A DNA stretch of 64,000 nucleotides, taken from NCBI RefSeq assembly GCF_900112935.1, contig NZ_FONM01000006.1:1-64000 (forward strand). The letters are read 5' to 3'. The DNA comes from Trichococcus pasteurii. Its GTDB lineage: Bacteria > Bacillota > Bacilli > Lactobacillales > Aerococcaceae. Both the position numbers and the translations under genes were made by a program. Positions 48,922 through 57,859 of this stretch are shown here, one piece after another; the stretch's first letter is position 1; every line of letters starts with the position of its first letter. Below the pieces are notes generated by a model, which worked only from the letters and a program-made list of their open reading frames with translations, was not told where the DNA came from and searched no databases.

Positions 48922-48995
48922 GCGACATGAAATTAAATCAAGACAAACAACATAGAGCCGCTCCCACTGCGACGAATGGGAGCGGCTTTTTTTTC
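48922..48995 (+). ncRNA. Candidate small RNA, about 75 nt
   Basis: From the predicted start (about 48922) an A-rich single-stranded stretch of about 34 nt leads to a strong terminator (AGCCGCTCCCA...TGGGAGCGGCT plus eight T). No ribosome binding site or plausible ORF is seen. This is the layout of an intrinsic-terminator sRNA; alternatively the terminator only serves the RpiR gene. Confidence 0.45.
48955..48995 (+). terminator. Terminator after the RpiR gene and candidate sRNA
   Basis: AGCCGCTCCCA / TGGGAGCGGCT then TTTTTTTT. Confidence 0.9.
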
Positions 48996-49045
48996 GTCTA
49001 CTGCGACAAATGATTTCAAACTATGCCATTTGTTTTGGTAACCCA

Positions 49046-49076
49046 TTGACATGAAGTCCACTCCACGGTTTACAAT
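49046..49076 (+). promoter_or_regulatory. MerR-type promoter of the histidine phosphatase gene
   Basis: TTGACA (49046-49051), 19-bp spacer with dyad GAAGTCCACTCC, TACAAT (49071-49076). The spacer is nearly the same as that of the merR promoter at 39074-39104. Confidence 0.85.
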
Positions 49077-49103
49077 AGTATGAACTTAATCTGGAGGGAT
49101 TCT

Positions 49104-49691
49104 ATGGAAAAAATATTATATCTGATGCGTCACGGTGAAACGGAATTCAATGTGCGGAAAAAGATCCAAGGTTGGTGCGATTCCCCGCTGACCGAAATCG
49201 GAATCCAACAGGCGCAAATAGCCGGGACCTACTTTTCGAATAATCGAATAGAAATCGATCATGCCTATTCATCCACATCAGAGCGCGCCTCGGATACGTT
49301 GGAAATCGTGACCGGCAATCAAATGCCTTACCAACGTCTCAAGGGGCTGAAGGAATGGCATTTCGGTGCCTTCGAAGGCGAAAGCGAACACCTGAACCCG
49401 CCTATCCCCTATGGCGATTTTTTTGAAAAATTCGGCGGCGAAAGCGAAGAACAAATGAGGGAACGGCTCGCGACCACTCTTAAAATGATCATGGACTCTG
49501 CTGATCATCAAAATGTTTTGGCAGTCTCGCACGGCGCAGCCTGCAGAGGTTTTATGCGCAAGTGGGCTCAAAATCAACAGGTTGATCAAAAATCAAGATT
49601 GAAAAACTGCTGCATCCTGAAATTCATCTACAAAGCGGATGAATTTAATTTGGTCGAAATCATCAACCATGATTTCAGTCAAATCCAATAA
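49104..49691 (+). CDS. Histidine phosphatase (phosphoglycerate-mutase superfamily)
   Basis: A 195-residue enzyme with LMRHGETEFN (phosphohistidine), a Glu in LKEWHFGAFEGE and the second His in AVSHGAACRGF. This branch acts as a phosphatase on sugar or other phosphates rather than as glycolytic mutase. GGAGGG precedes ATG 49104. It has a MerR-type promoter. Confidence 0.85.
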   Translation: MEKILYLMRHGETEFNVRKKIQGWCDSPLTEIGIQQAQIAGTYFSNNRIEIDHAYSSTSERASDTLEIVTGNQMPYQRLKGLKEWHFGAFEGESEHLNPPIPYGDFFEKFGGESEEQMRERLATTLKMIMDSADHQNVLAVSHGAACRGFMRKWAQNQQVDQKSRLKNCCILKFIYKADEFNLVEIINHDFSQIQ

Positions 49692-49729
49692 GAACTTGGC
49701 TCCGTAAAATCTATGCCAAGCCCCAACAC

Positions 49730-49778
49730 GAAAAAACAGCCGGAAAACGTCAGTTGACGTATCCGGCTGTTTCCTTTT
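49730..49778 (+). terminator. Terminator of the histidine phosphatase gene
   Basis: AACAGCCGG / CCGGCTGTT stem with inner ACGTCA / TGACGT; T-rich end. The stretch 49779-49920 shows nothing further. Confidence 0.85.
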
Positions 49779-49920
49779 TCAGTATTCTTCTACCTAAGTG
49801 CTCCACTGCAGGAAATCACTCAGTTTCTTTCTGCATCTCATCAGTATCAATTGGTCGCTTTTGGCTACTCGCAAATCGGCCACTGTTTGATCAGCTGCAG
49901 AACATTTCACTGATCGATAA

Positions 49921-50088
49921 CTATTGATTCGATTCACAGCCACAGATAGCATCCATTTTTTCGGTCATTTCATCGGTCAGCACGTTGCTGACAAATGCTC
50001 CGTAATAGTTTTTCTTCATTTCCATTTCAACTTTGAAATGTTCGCATTCCTGTAAAGTCATATCGTTCATATTAAAGTAATTTTTCAT
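49921..50088 (-). CDS. Small Cys-containing protein, 55 residues, MerR-promoter controlled
   Basis: ATG 50086-50088 has AAGGAGGAAC upstream and the frame ends at TAG 49921. The product starts MKNYFNMNDMTLQEC, is rich in Met, Glu and Lys, and ends ICGCESNQ with a CxC pair. No membrane segment and no recognised family. A MerR-type promoter lies about 80 bp upstream. It could be a small metal- or stress-related peptide (inference). Confidence 0.65.
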   Translation of the reverse strand: MKNYFNMNDMTLQECEHFKVEMEMKKNYYGAFVSNVLTDEMTEKMDAICGCESNQ

Positions 50089-50174
50089 ATAGGTTCCTCC
50101 TTGTTAACAAAACTTATGTAATGGGCCGATAGCCGCTGGGCAACCACAAGGCAGTTGACTGATGAGATGTACTT

Positions 50175-50205
50175 ACTTTATACAATGAAGTGGACGCCAA
50201 GTCAA
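50175..50205 (-). promoter_or_regulatory. MerR-type promoter of the 55-residue gene
   Basis: TTGACT (50200-50205), 19-bp spacer with dyad GGCGTCCACTTC, TAAAGT (50175-50180); a TATAAA with 17-bp spacing overlaps it. Confidence 0.7.
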
Positions 50206-50258
50206 TAATACTGCTCAGGCAATATTGTTCCAAATATCACATTTTAGTCTATATACTG

Positions 50259-50308
50259 CAAAAAAGCAGGAAAACAACCCTATTCTGATAGGATTGTCTT
50301 CCTGCTGT
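50259..50308 (-). terminator. Terminator of the nitroreductase gene
   Basis: AGCAGGAA / TTCCTGCT stem with inner CCTAT / ATAGG; minus-strand TTTTTTGC. Confidence 0.8.
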
Positions 50309-50378
50309 GCTTGCTGTTTTTCTGATGTATTTAGAGGCAGTCACCGTCAATTCAGGATGCGTTTCACCCTTTAAGTGT

Positions 50379-51044
50379 TCAGTCGATTACTTCAAGAATT
50401 TCATCCAAGGACTGTCTCTTTTTCGGCGTGATTGGTTCATTCCGGTATCCGAGACCCAACATATAGGATACGCCGAATTCATTCAGGTCGACCAGGCCTT
50501 TTTCCGATAGATATTTCTCAACATTGGATTTGTTGAAGCCTTCGATCGGGCAACTGTCGATTCCCAAAAGGGCTGCAGTGGTCATCATGTTGGCCATCGC
50601 GATATACGTCTGTTTGGACGCCCAGTCGTACAAAGTGCGTTCGTCCGTCAATTGCTGATTGTTCTTTTGGAAGTTGTCGAAGTATTGGCTGCGCGGTGAG
50701 TCAATCGCAAAGTCCACGCCAAGCACGTCCTCGACGATGTGTCTGACATGGTCGCTTTCGATGGTCACATTTTTTCTGGCCAGCGCGATGACGAAATGGC
50801 TGGCGCCGTTGAGGCTGTTGACTGCTCCCGCAGCGATCCCCTTCAAATCATCCTTGATTACCTGGTTGTTCACCAACAGGAATTTCCAAGGTTCATAACC
50901 GAAGGAACTCGGCGATAAGCGTGCTGATTCGATGATTGTTTCCCAATCTTCCTCGGCAATCTTTTTCGTCGGATCGAAGGATTTAGTGGCATAGCGGCTT
51001 TGGTGCGCTTCGATGATTTGTGCTCTTAACTCAGGTGTCGACAT
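50379..51044 (-). CDS. NAD(P)H-dependent nitroreductase family protein
   Basis: A 221-residue FMN oxidoreductase of the NfsB group: HQSRYATKSFDPTKKI at the start, SARLSPSSFGYEPWKFLLV, and C-terminal GIDSCPIEGF and MLGLGYRN. It likely reduces quinones or nitro compounds. It is monocistronic. Confidence 0.85.
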   Translation of the reverse strand: MSTPELRAQIIEAHQSRYATKSFDPTKKIAEEDWETIIESARLSPSSFGYEPWKFLLVNNQVIKDDLKGIAAGAVNSLNGASHFVIALARKNVTIESDHVRHIVEDVLGVDFAIDSPRSQYFDNFQKNNQQLTDERTLYDWASKQTYIAMANMMTTAALLGIDSCPIEGFNKSNVEKYLSEKGLVDLNEFGVSYMLGLGYRNEPITPKKRQSLDEILEVID

Positions 51045-51223
51045 AAATGGATCTCCTCACTTTTCATGATAACATTCTCAAATAAACTATATATTCAATA
51101 TACTACTTTTTTATGGAACATACGGCAAGGGAGATGCGTTCCGAAAATTTTAAAGCGATGAAGTTAATTGGACGCCTCTCCCATCGTATACAACAATCGT
51201 AACATTGTCCATTCTTCAGGCAT

Positions 51224-51351
51224 CTCCGATGAAGGGCCCCTCGACGGAGATTAAGATCATTATTCATTACTATTCTCCTGTGATGATACGCTCATCGGAG
51301 CTGCCGATGTTTGAATGACAATTTTCTCCGGTGAAGCGCATCAGACCGGAG
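51224..51351. repeat. Array R3 of 50-bp-period palindromes (CTCCGG/CCGGAG)
   Basis: Units at 51224-51249, 51275-51300 and 51326-51351, starts exactly 51 bp apart; 25-bp spacers differ. Each unit starts CTCC and ends GGAG. It lies 28 bp 3' of the DapA-like stop. The rest of the gap 51045-51379 holds no gene. Confidence 0.85.
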
Positions 51352-51379
51352 TTCAGTCCTTTTACCTGAAGCTGAACTA

Positions 51380-52213
51380 TTACTGATTACCCAGCGGCGA
51401 ACGCGCAACGCCCATATCGATATTCATTTGCTTCGTGATTTCGTTTTTTATGTAACTGATCGGATTTTCCGCAAAAACGCTCCGAATCTTCTCTTCGATT
51501 CGGGCGTTTTTTGTTTCGTCCGCGCGCCCGCGCAACAAACCCGTGAAATATGCTTCTACCTCGGTAGGATATAGATTACCCGCCATGGAGGACAAGCGGT
51601 TTGCGCCCAATACGATCTTTTTATCCAAGTCGATTTCCCCGCCAGCATAGATGTAGATTTTTTTGTCGGCAACAGAAACCAATTCGGGGACGCGCGCGCT
51701 GTCGCCCGCATCTTTGATACCGATGATGTTCGCCAGCTTGATCAGTTCAGCAAAAGTATCCAACTCCAGATTGAACCCCGTGCGCCGCGGATTATTATAT
51801 AGAATGATGGGCTTATTGATGACTTTTGCGATGGCTTCAACATAGAGCTTCGCTTCTTTTTGCGAAGGCAAAATATAAGGCGGAAAACCCAGAAGTACGC
51901 CGCTGATTTTTGGGTTCGCATTGACCTTTTCAGCCAGCTGCAGGGCTTCCTTTTGCCTGATGCTGGCCACTCCGAAAAGGATCTCCAGGTCATCCGGCAG
52001 GAAACTGGCCGCGTCCAGGCTTTCCAGCAATTGCAATTTCTCCGCCAACGACAGGCTGTGCTGCTCCCCTGTCGTGCCGCACACCAGGACGGATTTCACA
52101 CCTTGGTCATAAAGATTCCGGATATGCTGCAGCGTCGCCTCTGTATTCAAATCCTCGTTTTCGTAAAACGCGGTCGGGACCGCAATATGGAAATCATTCA
52201 CCAAATCAAACAT
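51380..52213 (-). CDS. DapA/NanA-superfamily lyase or synthase
   Basis: A 277-residue TIM-barrel aldolase. The Schiff-base Lys lies in IGIKDAGD, Tyr in LYNNPRRTG, and CGTTGEQHSLSLAEK replaces the GTTGE.ATL loop. It may be dihydrodipicolinate synthase or a 2-keto-sugar-acid aldolase; sequence alone does not decide. It is monocistronic, so a dedicated lysine role is not supported. Confidence 0.75.
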   Translation of the reverse strand: MFDLVNDFHIAVPTAFYENEDLNTEATLQHIRNLYDQGVKSVLVCGTTGEQHSLSLAEKLQLLESLDAASFLPDDLEILFGVASIRQKEALQLAEKVNANPKISGVLLGFPPYILPSQKEAKLYVEAIAKVINKPIILYNNPRRTGFNLELDTFAELIKLANIIGIKDAGDSARVPELVSVADKKIYIYAGGEIDLDKKIVLGANRLSSMAGNLYPTEVEAYFTGLLRGRADETKNARIEEKIRSVFAENPISYIKNEITKQMNIDMGVARSPLGNQ

Positions 52214-52295
52214 GTGCTTCTCCCCTTAAACAGTGATATGCAAGCTATTATATCACTCTCTTTCCAAATACTTCATCTATTACTGCCACCTAAGT

Positions 52296-52338
52296 GAATT
52301 AAAAAAAGAGACAAAGTAACTGCAACTTTGTCCCTAAA
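52296..52338 (-). terminator. Terminator of the DUF697 gene
   Basis: GGGACAAAGT / ACTTTGTCTC stem then seven T on the minus strand. Confidence 0.85.
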
Positions 52339-52358
52339 GAATTTATCTGTCATGAAAT

Positions 52359-53090
52359 TCATTTCTTATTTGATGATTTACTGGAGTTCTGAAGTGTTTT
52401 GAACAACGTGTTGAACTGCCCTTTGAAGGACATGGCTTGATCGAAAATATCTTCGCCGTCATTCAACATTTTGACGGTTACCCAGCCTAAAGATTCTGTG
52501 ATGGTGCTGGCAACGGCCCCATTGATTGCGGCACCTGCAACAGTGCCTACCGCTGGTACCAATTTCAGGATATTGCCTACTGCCCCTCTGCCTAAACCGA
52601 CAACAATCAATTCCCTGGATAGGCTTTTCCCAAGACTTTCGGACCATGATTGACCAAATATCTTGTGCAGACGAGACATCATTGTTAATTGGACTGGAAC
52701 CAGCAAGAAAGCATCTGAAAAAGGGATTGGCGAACAGCCGATTATGGCTGCTGTCAAAGACGCGGCATGAACAGTCTTGTGACATTTTTTGCGTTTTTCT
52801 TCATCGACACCTTCCAAAAACTCGTCGAAGATACCGTCAAATTGAATTTTACTTTTAGCCAGTATTTTTTCAGCCTGCTCTTTTGATTTGTCATATGCGT
52901 TCAGTACACTTGCAGATGTTTTTTGCGGTAATTTTTTTACAACATCAGAGAAGAATGATTCAAATTCTTTTTCTTCTTGCTTCAAATCACTATCTGTAAG
53001 TGTTGTTTCAACTTGTGCTTCCGCTATCTTCTCTTCTTCCAGATTTCCGGCTTCCCCGGTAATCGTCTTTTTTCTGAACACTTTTTTCAT
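52359..53090 (-). CDS. DUF697 membrane-associated protein
   Basis: A 243-residue protein. The N-terminal 90 residues are charged and coiled-coil-like; from about residue 105 HAASLTAAIIGCSPIPFSDAFLLVPVQLTMMSRLHKIFGQ matches DUF697, a domain often linked with GTPases. Later Gly/Ala-rich helices may enter the membrane. No GTPase is next to it. A TTGGGA-16-TATGAT promoter lies upstream. Confidence 0.75.
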   Translation of the reverse strand: MKKVFRKKTITGEAGNLEEEKIAEAQVETTLTDSDLKQEEKEFESFFSDVVKKLPQKTSASVLNAYDKSKEQAEKILAKSKIQFDGIFDEFLEGVDEEKRKKCHKTVHAASLTAAIIGCSPIPFSDAFLLVPVQLTMMSRLHKIFGQSWSESLGKSLSRELIVVGLGRGAVGNILKLVPAVGTVAGAAINGAVASTITESLGWVTVKMLNDGEDIFDQAMSFKGQFNTLFKTLQNSSKSSNKK

Positions 53091-53286
53091 GATAATCCCA
53101 CCTTTGTAGTTAGTTAATCAGTATAGGGCATGCAAATCTTGCGGATAGATGAGTACTTTTTCTCTATCCTAATCATACACCAGAGAGCGAGAATCCCAAA
53201 GGAAAGGAAAATCCCACCTGAAATTGGCTCGCATTATTTAGCGGGTCATTTTCGGATGGGGTTTTACATAATACGGTAGACTCTAC

Positions 53287-54324
<1,038 letters not shown>

Positions 54325-54345
54325 TCACAAGTTGCAACCCAAAGA

Positions 54346-55245
54346 TTAGGACTGGACCTCGTATATCCGACTGATGATTTGCAGGAATTTTTTGACATCC
54401 TTGGATGGCGTGTTTGAATGCAGGATCCCCATCGGAATCGTATGCTTCCAGCTGATCGGAATGATTTTCAGCAAAGGATGGACATTTCCCCATTCCTTCA
54501 CACCGATCAGAACCGCATTGTCATTTTCACATTTGTTGAAGACATTCACATCGAAAAATGAAAAATCTTCAATCTGGATCCTCGGATAGTTTTCTGCCAG
54601 ATTATCCCTGACTTCATCAAAGGCACTCATGTAGCCGCGTTTGATGAGCATGACCTTTTCATCGAACAGGTCCTCGATCGCTATTTCATCATTTGATGCC
54701 AAGCGATGATGGAGCGGGACCGCCGCACAAAGAGGTGTATCATACAATTTCAATGCCGAACAACGCCGCTCGCTCAATATATTATCGCTATAGATGCCGG
54801 CGACCACATCGATGTTCCTGCCGAAATGATTCATGATTTCCCGCGCATTCTCCGGGGTGTTCTCGAATGAGACCAGTTCAAATTTCAGATCCGGATTATG
54901 TTGGCGGATCTGGGGCCACAGACTGACCAAAAATTGGACCGGCGTCGTCAATGAGGTCCCGATCCTTAGTACGTGCTTGGGCTCTGCCACCATCTTTTCG
55001 GCTCTCGCGACGGAATCTTTGGCATATTGGATGAGATACTTCGCATCCCGGTACAAGGATTCGCCTGCTGGTGTCAAGCGGACGCCCCGATGCGTCCGGA
55101 CAAACAAGTCAAATCCCAGACTGTTTTCCAGAAGATTGATTTGTTTCATGACAGCATTCGGTGATACATACAGTTCTTCGGACGCCTTATTGAAACTGCC
55201 CGCATCGGCGACTTTTATGAATGTATCCAATTGATGATTGTACAT
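54346..55245 (-). CDS. LysR-family regulator
   Basis: A 299-residue LTTR: helix-turn-helix FIKVADAGSFNKASEELYVSPNAVMKQINLLE and an effector domain. It lies upstream of the aldo/keto reductase on the same strand, with a terminator between. Confidence 0.85.
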   Translation of the reverse strand: MYNHQLDTFIKVADAGSFNKASEELYVSPNAVMKQINLLENSLGFDLFVRTHRGVRLTPAGESLYRDAKYLIQYAKDSVARAEKMVAEPKHVLRIGTSLTTPVQFLVSLWPQIRQHNPDLKFELVSFENTPENAREIMNHFGRNIDVVAGIYSDNILSERRCSALKLYDTPLCAAVPLHHRLASNDEIAIEDLFDEKVMLIKRGYMSAFDEVRDNLAENYPRIQIEDFSFFDVNVFNKCENDNAVLIGVKEWGNVHPLLKIIPISWKHTIPMGILHSNTPSKDVKKFLQIISRIYEVQS

Positions 55246-55349
55246 TTTATTTCACCTCCAAAACATTTCCGTTCAGTATAACCAGAGCGCAGTCTTCCTG
55301 TTACTATCTTACCAAACTATCCTGCGAATCAGGAATTTAATTGTTCCAA

Positions 55350-55396
55350 ATAAAATAGAGCCAAATACCTCTGATGGGAGGCTTTCAGCTCTGAAT
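55350..55396 (-). terminator. Terminator of the bioY operon
   Basis: AGAGCTGAAAGCCTCC / AGAGGTATTTGGCTCT hairpin then TATTTTATTT on the minus strand, just after the FabK-like stop. Confidence 0.75.
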
Positions 55397-55416
55397 TTCG
55401 TTATCGTCTTCCTATT

Positions 55417-56352
55417 TCAATATTTGATTCTCAGTTTTGCCAATACAGCCTCGGCTTCAGCGAAAAGCTCTTCGATGATTTGTTTGGCAGGACGGATGTT
55501 TCCGATCATCCCGGCGATTTCGCCTGCCATGCATGAACCCGTTTCAATATCCCCATCATGGACGGCGCGAGCCAACGACCCGACCGTCAGTTTCTCCAAC
55601 TCTTCATGGGGTGCGTTCGCTTCTTCCAAGGCAGCGTATTGCTCCAGCATCGAATTGCGGAGTGACCGCACTGGCTCTTTGGCTTTGCGGCCGGTCACGA
55701 TCGTCGCTGTGTCGTTTGCGTCCAACAGAAATTGTCTGTATCTGTCCGAAATCGGGCATTCTTCCGCGGACAGGAATAAGGTACCGACTTGTATGCCTTG
55801 CGCTCCTAATGCATACATCGCGACAACCGAACGGCCGTCCCCGACTCCGCCTGCCCCCAAAACGGGAATGGCAACGGCATCGACAACCTGGGGCAACAAA
55901 GATAATGATGAAGTCTGGCCGATGTGCCCGCCGGCTTCCTGTCCTTCAGCAATGACTGCGTCTGCCCCTGCCGCCTCCATTTTTATGGCATGTTTGACCG
56001 AGGCGATGACGGGAATCACCTTGATGCCCGCTTCTTTGAAAATCGGCATATATTTCTTTGGCGACCCGGCTCCTGTCGTTACGACTCCGATCCCTTCTTC
56101 GAGGATGACTTGCACAAGTTCATCACAATTTGGCATCTGCAGCATCAGATTTACTCCGAACGGCTTGTTTGTGATAGCGCGCGTCAAGCGTATTTCTTCG
56201 CGGAGCTGTTCTGCGGACATGCCGCACGCACCGATGATGCCTAACCCTCCCGCTTCCGAAACGGGGCCTACAAGTTTATGTGTTGAGATGTTCGCCATTG
56301 CCCCTTGCAGAATGGGATATTCGATACCCAATAGTTGTTCCACAGTTGTCAT
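55417..56352 (-). CDS. FabK-like enoyl reductase / nitronate monooxygenase family
   Basis: A 311-residue FMN TIM-barrel protein. YPILQGAMANIST, GAGGVGDGRS and GAQGIQVGTLFL match FabK and nitronate monooxygenases. In this operon the enoyl reductase role (final step of an elongation round) fits best, but sequence alone cannot separate the two. GGAGG precedes ATG 56352. Last gene of the bioY operon, 91 bp after the SDR gene. Confidence 0.75.
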   Translation of the reverse strand: MTTVEQLLGIEYPILQGAMANISTHKLVGPVSEAGGLGIIGACGMSAEQLREEIRLTRAITNKPFGVNLMLQMPNCDELVQVILEEGIGVVTTGAGSPKKYMPIFKEAGIKVIPVIASVKHAIKMEAAGADAVIAEGQEAGGHIGQTSSLSLLPQVVDAVAIPVLGAGGVGDGRSVVAMYALGAQGIQVGTLFLSAEECPISDRYRQFLLDANDTATIVTGRKAKEPVRSLRNSMLEQYAALEEANAPHEELEKLTVGSLARAVHDGDIETGSCMAGEIAGMIGNIRPAKQIIEELFAEAEAVLAKLRIKY

Positions 56353-56443
56353 TATTCATTGCCTCCGTTTTTTATCATTTCGTAACCCATTGCTGTCCTT
56401 GCAAAGAGAACCGGAAAATGCTCCCTCTCCGGTTCCACCTGCT

Positions 56444-57223
56444 TCAAATACAATATTCGGACCTTTCCGGCCGATGATAGTTCCAAACTTGCTCGCCGTT
56501 GATCCCGAATACTGTTCCCGTGGGTGTCTTCGGCGAATCGATCAATTGGATTATCCGGGTCGCAACCTGCTCGCTCGAACCAATCCGCCAATAATCCGGG
56601 AAAGGTTCGCCTTTCCTGGCGCATTCTTCCTCTGCGCGCTTGATGGCCGGAATCGTCATGTCAGTTTTTGCGGCTGGCGAAACAGCATTAACCTGAATGT
56701 TAAAGCGTTTGACTTCGTCCGCCAAAGCATACGTAAATCCGATCACAGCAGCTTTGCTGGCGCTGTAATTCGCTTGACCAAAGACGCCGTACATGCCGGC
56801 GGTTGAAGTCATGGAATAAATATAACTGGGTTCCGGCTGTTTCATCATCTGCTTCACCACCGGCTGGGTGACGTTGTATAAGCTGTTGATGTTGGTATCC
56901 GTGACGTGATCCCAATTTTCTCCGCTCATCTTGTAAAATTGCCCGTCTGCGCAAATGCCTGCATTGTTGATCAAAATATCGATCCTGTCGAATTCCTGAA
57001 CAATGTCCTGGATCAACTGTCGGCAGTCCTTGCGGTCGCGGACATCACAGCGCTTCGCCCAAAGCTGATCTTTGAATTGGACCAAATCCCCCTCTGCCTG
57101 TTCGATGCTTTCCGCAGTCTTCGAAGTGATGACTACCCGGTCTCCCACGCTCAAAAAAGTTTTTGCCAAGGCAAATCCTATGCCTCTTGTCCCGCCAGTA
57201 ATCAATACGATTCTATTTGCCAA
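56444..57223 (-). CDS. SDR ketoreductase (FabG-like)
   Basis: A 259-residue short-chain reductase. ITGGTRGIGFA (cofactor), NNAG, catalytic Ser in SMTSTAG, YSASK (Tyr, Lys). It would reduce 3-ketoacyl to 3-hydroxyacyl thioesters. TTG 57221-57223 was chosen for GGGAAGGG at 8-9 nt; ATG 57250 and a GTG are alternatives. It overlaps the end of the preceding gene. Confidence 0.8.
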   Translation of the reverse strand: MANRIVLITGGTRGIGFALAKTFLSVGDRVVITSKTAESIEQAEGDLVQFKDQLWAKRCDVRDRKDCRQLIQDIVQEFDRIDILINNAGICADGQFYKMSGENWDHVTDTNINSLYNVTQPVVKQMMKQPEPSYIYSMTSTAGMYGVFGQANYSASKAAVIGFTYALADEVKRFNIQVNAVSPAAKTDMTIPAIKRAEEECARKGEPFPDYWRIGSSEQVATRIIQLIDSPKTPTGTVFGINGEQVWNYHRPERSEYCI

Positions 57224-57515
57224 TACAAACACCCTTCCCGATGCATTCATTCTCCCGCCAAACCTCAAATTCACCTTCATGAAGAAATTTCACCTGGGCG
57301 CGTTCGCCCACAAACAATGGCTTCAGGAACTTGTACTCATATTTGGTGATGACTTGGTAATCCCAATGGGCTGATAAAAACGCCTCGACTTTGGCCATAA
57401 TCAAAATGCCGAACACCAATCCTGTGTCATGAATCGGATTGGTGTCTCTTGAAATTGTTTTGTAAGCCCGCAATTCCGCTGGAGAGAAAAGCAAGCTGTT
57501 CGCTTCTGATGTCAT
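57213..57515 (-). CDS. MaoC-like hydratase, catalytic half
   Basis: A 100-residue single hot-dog protein. AYKTISRDTNPIHDTGLVFG carries the D-x-N-P-x-H dyad of (R)-specific enoyl hydratases/3-hydroxyacyl dehydratases. GGAGGG precedes ATG 57513-57515, which overlaps the TGA of the next entry. It probably pairs with that protein as a HadAB-type heterodimer. Confidence 0.75.
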   Translation of the reverse strand: MTSEANSLLFSPAELRAYKTISRDTNPIHDTGLVFGILIMAKVEAFLSAHWDYQVITKYEYKFLKPLFVGERAQVKFLHEGEFEVWRENECIGKGVCIGK

Positions 57516-57859
57516 ATGTGGCCCTCCACCAGCAAAGTGGTCGCGCATGTCGCAATCACTGCATTTTCTTGCTTGATGAGCAACGTATACGTCCAACAAG
57601 GTTTTCCGGGTTTAAAAGGAGCCTTATCGGTAAGGCTTAATGAAATGGCATACGGTTGATGGAAGCCAAGCTCGTGGCAACAGTTGAAGGCTTGCTTCAT
57701 CAGTATCGGCATTTGATCGGCTAATTCCGGCAAGTCGAATTCCTGCCATAACGTCGCCAGATAGCTGAGGCTTATTTTGCTACCCAATGTTGGATCGACG
57801 AGCTGATTGTACGCGCGGATGTCCGCTTCCGAAAACTGCATGATTTTACTGTTCGCCAT
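57512..57859 (-). CDS. MaoC-like hydratase, non-catalytic half
   Basis: A 115-residue protein beginning like a MaoC domain (FSEADIRAYNQLVDPTLGSKISLSY) but without the Asp/His pair. It is likely the substrate-binding partner of the following hot-dog gene. ATG 57857-57859 has GGAAGGCAGG; it overlaps the thiolase end. Confidence 0.65.
   Translation of the reverse strand: MANSKIMQFSEADIRAYNQLVDPTLGSKISLSYLATLWQEFDLPELADQMPILMKQAFNCCHELGFHQPYAISLSLTDKAPFKPGKPCWTYTLLIKQENAVIATCATTLLVEGHI

Noticed and set aside
48895-48935. tRNA-like sequence (GGTATAATGGC resembles a D-arm)
   Set aside because: No acceptor, anticodon or T-arm follows; the match is a promoter -10 region.
49779-49920. Possible gene between two terminated units
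   Set aside because: No frame with a ribosome binding site and no structure seen.
55238-56806. 522-codon plus-strand ORF across LysR/FabK/SDR
   Set aside because: It spans several genuine minus-strand genes and their intergenic gaps; Ser/Pro-rich shadow.
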